Assembly (NCBI RefSeq): GCF_036884655.1
Contig: NC_088330.1
Coordinates: forward strand, 31,780,001-31,844,000
From: Musa acuminata AAA Group
Lineage: Eukaryota > Streptophyta > Magnoliopsida > Zingiberales > Musaceae
Direction: 5' to 3'
Length of the DNA stretch: 64,000 nucleotides
Of the stretch, positions 28,157 through 64,000 are shown piece after piece; within the stretch, counting starts at the first letter, position 1, and every line of letters begins with the position of its first letter. The position numbers and the translations under genes are program-made. The notes beneath the pieces were generated by a model. That model made no database searches and had not been told where the DNA came from. It saw nothing but the letters and a program-made list of their open reading frames with translations.

Positions 28157-28936
28157 CTTTGGCAAAAGAACGTGAGTTACCCTTCCACCGTTTGTTGATT
28201 TGCCCGTATGGATTTTGGTGCGGATACCGCGGCTGTGGGAGAGTAAAAAGGCGAAGGGGTCGCGTGGCGATTCAGAGTGCAACCGAAACGGCAGCGGCAT
28301 GCAGGGGAAAAGCACGGGAGAATCGAACACCTGGAAGTGCTCAGTAAACGTGGCAACATGGCGAATTCCCTCGTGACAGGTAGCCTCACGGGACCGGTCA
28401 AACAATGAACCGTTCTTGTATCTTCACGTTAATTTATCCATGTTTTACGTTCAAATTAGGGGGCAGCATATATGAATTTTCTGTGAATTTTTTATGAGAT
28501 TTTACTCAATCTCGCCAGGTCCATAAATGAAGATCGAAGAATACTAATGCGACATGAGAGTGCAAAATTAATTGTTGATCAGAAAAATAATGTATGTAAA
28601 ATGCAAAATTAATGAAAATATATTAGTGATTGGCATTAGCATATATTTGCATTAATTGTTAAATGTTGTTTTCCAAACACCCAAACAACATGAGATGACA
28701 AGTCTTGGTTGGTTGGCTAACTACCAAAGGAAGTACCCCGCTCATCACTCGCAATTTGTTCGCCGTTCGCCACCAAAGGAACCGACTGTCGTTCGTCCGA
28801 AGATCCATGGCTTGGTTCTCTCCGCCAGCATTGCCCCTCTCAGCCGCCCGATCCATTTCCGCCCCATCCTCACCCCGCCGCCCTCCGCATCCCCGGTAGA
28901 CCTCCTCCTCCTCCGCCAGCTCTCCACGGCCTCTCG

Positions 28937-29250
28937 CGCTCCTCGATCTCGCCGCATGATCAAGAAGAAGGCGACGGTGGTGGCCGCGATCGGATCAGGG
29001 AGGGTGACTCGCGCGAGCCTCGATCGGCGTCTTCTGCAATTGTTCGCGGAGGATGATTTGTCGAACGGTCGTCGTCGGCTAACGGAGACCCGACGCCGTC
29101 GTCACTGCCCGTTTCAGACACGTGCAGCGCACGCCAGTTCGTGACACGCCCGTTATAACGTTATAAATACCTTGAATCGCCGGTTTAGTCCGGCCCATCT
29201 CGAACCGTAATTTAGGTCGCCGAACATGACCGTGAATTATATGTAATTAT
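28937..29250 (-). repeat. Inverted duplicate of the VPS50 promoter and 5' leader (left arm)
   Basis: Read on +, this stretch matches the reverse complement of 30890-31350. Shared anchors in order are GATCAAGAA, then TAACGGAGACCCGACGCCGT, then CGTTATAACGTTATA, then CATCTC and ACATGACCGT. Between anchors the arms differ by substitutions and small indels. The 162-codon + strand ORF at 28656-29144 and the minus ORFs here fall in or next to this arm and need no protein explanation. No VPS50 coding exon follows on the minus strand, so only promoter and leader sequence is duplicated. Confidence 0.7.
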
Positions 29251-30889
29251 AATTTGATGATTGAGGAGTGAATTATATGTGGTATCTGAATTAATGTTTG
29301 TTTTGATAATTGGATCCCTTCCATACGATCCATACAGTTTTTTCTTTAAATATATATGAAATGAGATCTCAAATCCTCAATATTTGATGAGTGAATTTGA
29401 TATATTACCTCTACACTAATATTTAAAATGTGAGATCAATATAGTTATTATAATTTAAAATACACGAATCATGAGGCTAATAAAAAATAATTGACACTAA
29501 TATTTATAAAAAAGACTCGTCTTTAATTATATCGTAGTAAGAATTTCATCATGTTCTTCAATCCATTTGAAATATTATTTATAGAACCTGACGATTTTAG
29601 ATTATGGATTTATTTATTTATGCTAATTTTGAAAAGCTTTTATATGGTCAAGTTATGTTCAGTTCTCGTCTCTCACAAAAGCCATCGGTGGAATTTATGC
29701 TACCGCATCAGAACAAATCCCTTTATGATTTATGCCTGATACTTAATAATTATCCAAGATTAACGACTGACAAGATTATACAAAGATATATAAATTGTTT
29801 CTATACTTAAAATAGTGTAATTCCTTGAACGGAATTCTAAGATAACAAATTCATGAACACAACAATACTCCTAATAATATGGAATTGGAGCTAAATTGTC
29901 TATTTCCTTTGCTCAATTTGTTCATAGGTTTAGGGTTTTAGATTAATATGGGTCTTTTGGTGTAAGGATAAAAACATGTTTATCATATATGTATGAGATA
30001 ATAAAAAATTGCATTCAATCAAGATATCATATTATTCTTAAAAATGGAGACAAAGATTTCCCATTAAGCATTATAAATATAAATATAAATCAAGATTTTG
30101 AGATGAGAAGGCTAAGGCTGTGTTTGGAAATACATTTTCATTTCTAATATAGTTACAGAGAGAGGTTGAGTGAATGTGCCATTATAAAATACTTCGAATG
30201 CTTGATTATATTTTAAGTATGCATTGACGTGAATATTATTTAGTAAAATTATACTTCAAAAGTTCATTACTTTTTTTTCGATAAATTTACCCTTCTAATA
30301 ATTTTAATATTTTTATTTTTTAAAATAAAAAATATTTTTATTTAAATTAATAAGTAAAAAAGATAAAAAATATGTAATATTGTAAAAACATTCACACGGC
30401 ATAAATATACAATAAATAAAAAATATTTTTACATATATATAATCTTGTAAAAAATTTTGTATGGCATAAATATATAATAAATAAAAAATTATATAAAAAT
30501 AAAAAAAATAAAAAATTACTTAATAGAAATTGATAAATTATGTTTGTTTCTTGTAAAATCGTTTTGGTAATCTTGTAATTTAAAATAATTTTATAAGGTA
30601 CTTCAAAAATTTAAAATATTATATTATTATTTTATAAATGGTGAGATGCCAATGCTCCTCTAAGATAATATCGATATTTGAATATTTTTAATATAGCATG
30701 TAATTTAAAAATAATTTATCAAATACTAATTAATATTTAAAATGTGTTTTGGACTAATATAGTACGTTTCAAACGTACCTAAATCATGGTAACTCCAAGA
30801 CTTTACCAAAATTTCAAACACCAATTACTTCATGTCGCAGCAGTAGCCATTAGAACATCATAATGTTACAATTGGCTATTAAAAAGACT
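29251..30889. other. AT-rich spacer between inverted-repeat arms, no gene recognised
   Basis: Very AT-rich, especially 30240-30620. The longest ORFs are under 70 residues with no recognisable domain. It could be the body of a long-arm transposon or simply old intergenic DNA. Confidence 0.5.
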
Positions 30890-31084
30890 TATAACATTAT
30901 GACGGTCATGTCAACAATCTCGCCTGCGTTCCACGTGTCTGGTTCTTTGTGGACTGGGGACGGGCGACCAAAGAGATGGCCCGGGTTAAGCCGGACCAAA
31001 ACGGCGATCGAAGGTCTGTATAACGTTATAACGGTCGTGCCAAGAACCTCGCGTGCGTCGCACGTGCGTGGTTCTTGGTGTTTT
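30890..31084 (+). promoter_or_regulatory. Tandemly duplicated promoter module, each with a CACGTG box
   Basis: Two diverged copies of about 65 bp (about 30890-30955 and 31019-31084) start 129 bp apart. They share TAACRTTATRACGGTCRTG and TGGTTCTTKGTG patterns. Each has a CACGTG G-box (30932-30937 and 31061-31066). G-boxes bind bZIP and bHLH factors in plants. The duplicated module lies about 300-490 bp upstream of the VPS50 start codon. The binding role is inferred. Confidence 0.55.
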
Positions 31085-31350
31085 AGTTTTCGAGGTGGGC
31101 AGTGGCGACCTCCATAAGACGGCGTCGGGTCTCCGTTAACCAAGACGACCGCACAACCTGCACACCTCTCTCGCCTTCGCTTCCACTCTTCTTGATAATA
31201 ATTGCCGACGACGCCGATCGGGTGCCGCGCCGCTCGCTTTCCGCCATCCCGATCTGATCTCGGCCGCCACGGATCGCCTTCGAAACCCTCGCTCGCGTCG
31301 TCGTCGCCTTTTTCTTGATCTTGTGATGAGATCGATGAGCGCCGGTTCGT
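30890..31350 (+). repeat. VPS50 promoter and leader (right arm of the inverted duplication)
   Basis: This is the counterpart of 28937-29250 in opposite orientation. It runs into the VPS50 5' leader (about 31090-31350) and should contain the core promoter; GTATAACG near 31018 is a weak TATA-like candidate. It also holds its own tandem duplication with two CACGTG boxes, listed separately. Confidence 0.7.
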
Positions 31351-31379
31351 TTCCTGTCATCGCTGGACGCCGGAGCTGA
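31326..31379 (+). promoter_or_regulatory. Upstream ORF (17 codons) in the VPS50 leader
   Basis: An ATG at 31326 opens 17 sense codons that end in TGA at 31377-31379, one base before the main ATG (31381), in a different frame. If the transcript starts upstream of 31326, this uORF would reduce or gate VPS50 translation, with reinitiation needed almost at once. The ORF is seen; its effect is inferred. Confidence 0.45.
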
Positions 31380-31380
31380 G

Positions 31381-60932
<29,552 letters not shown>

Positions 60933-63233
60933 GTAAGAAAAGTAAGTTCTTATTTTGCTGCAATTACTTTAAACCTTGTGCATTTGGTTTTTAAAAGATT
61001 TTCAGGTTTCTACCCAAAAAAGCTATAGTTTTCTATTTCAATGAGATGACCTTCATAGTGTATCAAGGAATCAGATGTGTCACATTTGTAACCATACTCT
61101 ATTAATTATTAACATTCAGTAGTGTGATTTTTATCTCCTTGAACAATAGCAATAAGAAGTTGCTTGAAGTAGAAGATTTAGGAAATACTTTAGAGAAATT
61201 ATTTGACAACACCTAGACTAAGACAGCCTAGAGGTTGCTTAGTTTACCCCATGACTACTAATTTAGACAGTTCGCACTGGACAGCCATTCAACTGCCTAG
61301 ACAATGACTATGCGGTGCATTTAAATGGGTGATTAAACAAAGTAAATGAATTAAACTCTAATGGTATGACTAACACACATAAATGCTCGAGAATTCATTA
61401 CCATGTAACCCCCAATTAATTCCTCCATATTTGAGGACATGTTATATGTCAAACATTAGTGGTGATGCTTCTTGGACATCCTAAACTGAAGTTTTTTCCC
61501 TGTCCTACACGAACTTCTCTCTTATAATTTTCTTATGATGCCAACAGCTATTGTTGCCTTCATTACAGTTGCCAAAGCTAGCAATGACCTTCATGGTGCT
61601 CTTCCAATTGTGTTAGCTACGATAGCAAAGGCAGTCCATGCTGTTTTTTAATGGCATTGATTGTAGCTATTGTTGTTAATGCCACATGCATTGATTGCAG
61701 TAACTAGGCACCCTTTATCATTGGGTGGCCACTTGGATGATTGGCTAGTGCCTAGATGGTCAATAGCACCTAGGTCACCTAGTTAGCACCTTCTATTTTG
61801 TAAAACAAGTGTTTTACATATCTTGAATAATTTACTCCGAAGGAGAGATCAATTAACACAATATATAGTTTGTGCAAACTGAAAAATTGTTAAAATATAG
61901 GGCATAATAGTTTTATACTTTTGTATTGTTTGTTGCCCCCTTAAACCACCTGCACAAATTGTTACATGTTGATATTTACTGGTCCCACAACTAATTAGGA
62001 CACACTTGGCATCACATTGTCACTGCCACCTCCTCACACTTCCTCTTCATCTGCCTTCTCGTCCCTGGATGATAAGCCTACCATCTAGTACTGATATATT
62101 TTTCAATTTTTTGATGATTGTCACAGGCTTAGCTGTTTTTATTTTTCTATCATTCCTCTTTTTCTTTAGGCTCCCGTACCCTCCCCCACTCCTCTCTCCA
62201 GTATCTAGGTGGTACCAACCAAAATTGTATAAACTGTTGGCACATCCGTCAACACTAGATTGAGATATTAATTCATGAATAGATATTAACTCTAAAAGTA
62301 GACAAAATAAGAGAAACCATTTAAGGTAGTATGTTCATGTACATGGGAAATCTATTGATCCCCTGGTTATTAGTTGTTTAAGCTGGTTACATGAACTTTG
62401 AGGAAGATCCAAGAAAAATTCACTGAAACAACAAAAAGAAATTTGATTGCTCTCACTTTGACTGGTGATTTTATCTTAAATTGAGTAAAATGGTGGAAAA
62501 AGATCCATTTAGCTGACTCAAAAGTAGTTTAGAGTCGACCAAGGATTTAAAGCTCAGTCAGATACTAGCTTTGGTAATCTACTGATCTGTATATCCGGTA
62601 GTATACAGACCAATCCTGTCTGGTATCACCTGAAAAATATTAAAAAATATTACTAATCAGTTTTGGACCATATGTCTCGTACTGGGAGGCCAGGTGTGCA
62701 GTACTGGTCCTTCAGGATGGATGTGCAGTACTGCTGTTCGAAGCCGTGGTTGGGACATTACAGTTTGTTGTTTACTAGTTGTATCAGACTAGTTACATGG
62801 ATACTACCATGATTCAGCTCAATCTGAGTTCATGATATCCAATTCCATTCTGCATGGTTTGCCATGCTTGTTGTGTTGAGAAATACCCAAGCCATTTTTG
62901 GCTTGCGCTGGCCGGCACAAGGAATGTGCTGACCAGCATGACATGGTATATACCTACATTTTGGTATTCTTTCCGTTCTGAGAAATGACAAACATTCTTT
63001 TAGTGATCTGAATTTTATAAGTATTTAATAGTAAGATAAACCATTTTCATTCTGTAAAACATAACCAGAATTTGAAACTTCTATGCAGCTATGTTTATAC
63101 TGAAGTTTGAGTACGTATGATTTCACTTTTCAATATTCTGTCATACATTAAGTATCTAAGAGTAATATAAGACATGATTTCTTTTTATATACTTGAGAGT
63201 TGAAGCCTTTATGCATCAGTTTTTCTGCTGAAT
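60933..63233. other. VPS50 intron 13, no exon recognised
   Basis: T-rich intron sequence with no ORF matching the next VPS50 segment. A degenerate GGTAC-family fragment lies at about 62540-62753, starting CAAGGATTTAAAGCTCAGTC; its flanks do not match. The window ends before the next coding exon can be seen. Confidence 0.5.
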
Positions 63234-63241
63234 CTAAAGAG

Positions 63242-63813
63242 CAAGGATTGCCATTTCGGGTACTAGACCTGTTTCGGAGATCCCAGTATGTATCAGTCAG
63301 TACCGATACACTGACACATGGTATACCAGTATATACCAATGTCTTGGAGAGGAAGAAAAAAAGAGAGAAGAGGAAGCGGTAGTGAAGGAAGGAGGAAGGA
63401 ACGAAGAAGAGGAAGCGATGGAGAAAGAAGGAAGAAAAGAAGCTGTGGAGGAGGAGAAGGAAGAAGGATGAAGAGGGGGAGAGGAGATGGGAGCGTACCT
63501 GGGAAGAAAAAGGAACGCAGCAGCAATGACGTTGGCAGCGACAAAGCAATAGCGAATCAGCGACAGCGGCAATGGCAGCAGCGAAGAATGCAAGAAGAAG
63601 GCTCATGTTTGTGAGCCCGAATTTCTATTATAAGTTCTTTTCTTATTTTAATGATGAGTTGGATGGGCCCCACTGTTTTTTTTTCAATTTTTTTATTACT
63701 TTTACTGAACTGGACTGAGCCACCTAAAACTGGGGTGATCCGTGTACCGGCCCATGCCCGGATCGGTACATGCCGCCCTTTTCGTACCATTTCGGGTGGT
63801 ACAGCAGTCATTG
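63242..63813. mobile_element. hAT-like MITE of the GGTAC-rich family (572 bp), VPS50 intron 13
   Basis: Flanks CTAAAGAG (63234-63241) and CTTAAGAG (63814-63821) match at 7 of 8. Left end CAAGGATTGCCATTTCGGGT; right end read inward CAATGACTGCTGTACCACCC, followed by CGAAATGG. A purine tract of about 150 bp (63340-63500) fills the core, with GTACCG-type words on both sides. The long Ser/Pro/Leu ORFs on the minus strand come from that tract. Confidence 0.7.
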
Positions 63814-64000
63814 CTTAAGAGTACATATGATTTCACTTTTCAATTTTCTCTCTTGTACATCAACTTTTAGTTTCTTTCTGCTTACACCAATGTAACAATG
63901 TTAATTGTTTTCTTGTATTATTTTCATATGCCTTTTAGTTCCAGTTACCTATTGGAAAACTGCTATGCAGCCTTGAAGTTTAATTATCAAATTTTAAAAT

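Noticed and set aside
28656..29144. 162-residue plus-strand ORF with an Arg-rich, transit-peptide-like look
   Set aside because: Its second half is the inverted copy of the VPS50 promoter and leader, so the open frame is best explained by GC-rich non-coding sequence.
63148..63614. Ser/Pro/Leu-rich minus ORFs and an Arg/Lys/Glu-rich plus ORF
   Set aside because: They come from the purine core of the MITE at 63242-63813.

Overview
This is plant nuclear DNA, very probably a monocot and plausibly Musaceae (banana or Ensete). The coding blocks are short exons joined by GT/AG introns. One gene has a GC-rich first exon, as many monocot genes do, and the introns carry many DNA-transposon remnants. 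The lineage call is inference from overall sequence style, not from a marker gene.

Layout, left to right. (1) 1-3.5 kb: the 3' exons of a DeSI-like (PPPDE) deSUMOylase/deubiquitinase on +, with a Mutator-like MITE in the intron upstream. (2) 4.7-12.0 kb: a complete nine-exon DP transcription factor (E2F dimerisation partner) on +, whose third intron holds a hAT-type element with a perfect 8-bp target-site duplication. (3) 12-20.9 kb: gene-poor DNA with a 60-bp tandem triplication, a poly(G) run and a minisatellite with embedded (CT)n. (4) 20.9-26.1 kb: a Gag1-like-clamp (formerly DUF4050) protein on -, first coding exon not resolved. (5) 26.8-28.2 kb: a compact four-exon RD19/cathepsin-F-type vacuolar cysteine protease on -. 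(6) 28.9-31.35 kb: a spacer framed by a diverged inverted duplication of the promoter and leader of the next gene. (7) 31.4 kb to beyond the right edge: the first thirteen exons (415 codons) of VPS50/syndetin on +, stretched over about 30 kb by transposon-filled introns.

The five genes are unrelated housekeeping-type genes and do not form a pathway: protein deconjugation, cell-cycle transcription, a clamp-domain protein, vacuolar proteolysis and endosomal recycling. The most unusual part is the repeat layer. At least five short elements share CAAGG-like termini, GGTAC-rich subterminal sequence and 8-bp target duplications (two perfect, one 7/8, two 6/8), and carry variable simple-sequence cores. 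One sits inside a decayed Ty3/gypsy-type LTR retrotransposon, which itself sits inside a VPS50 intron. A 95-bp tRNA-like SINE with a target duplication also lies in VPS50 intron 2. Exon boundaries were placed by eye from splice sites, reading frame and remembered family conservation; no alignment or database search was run.
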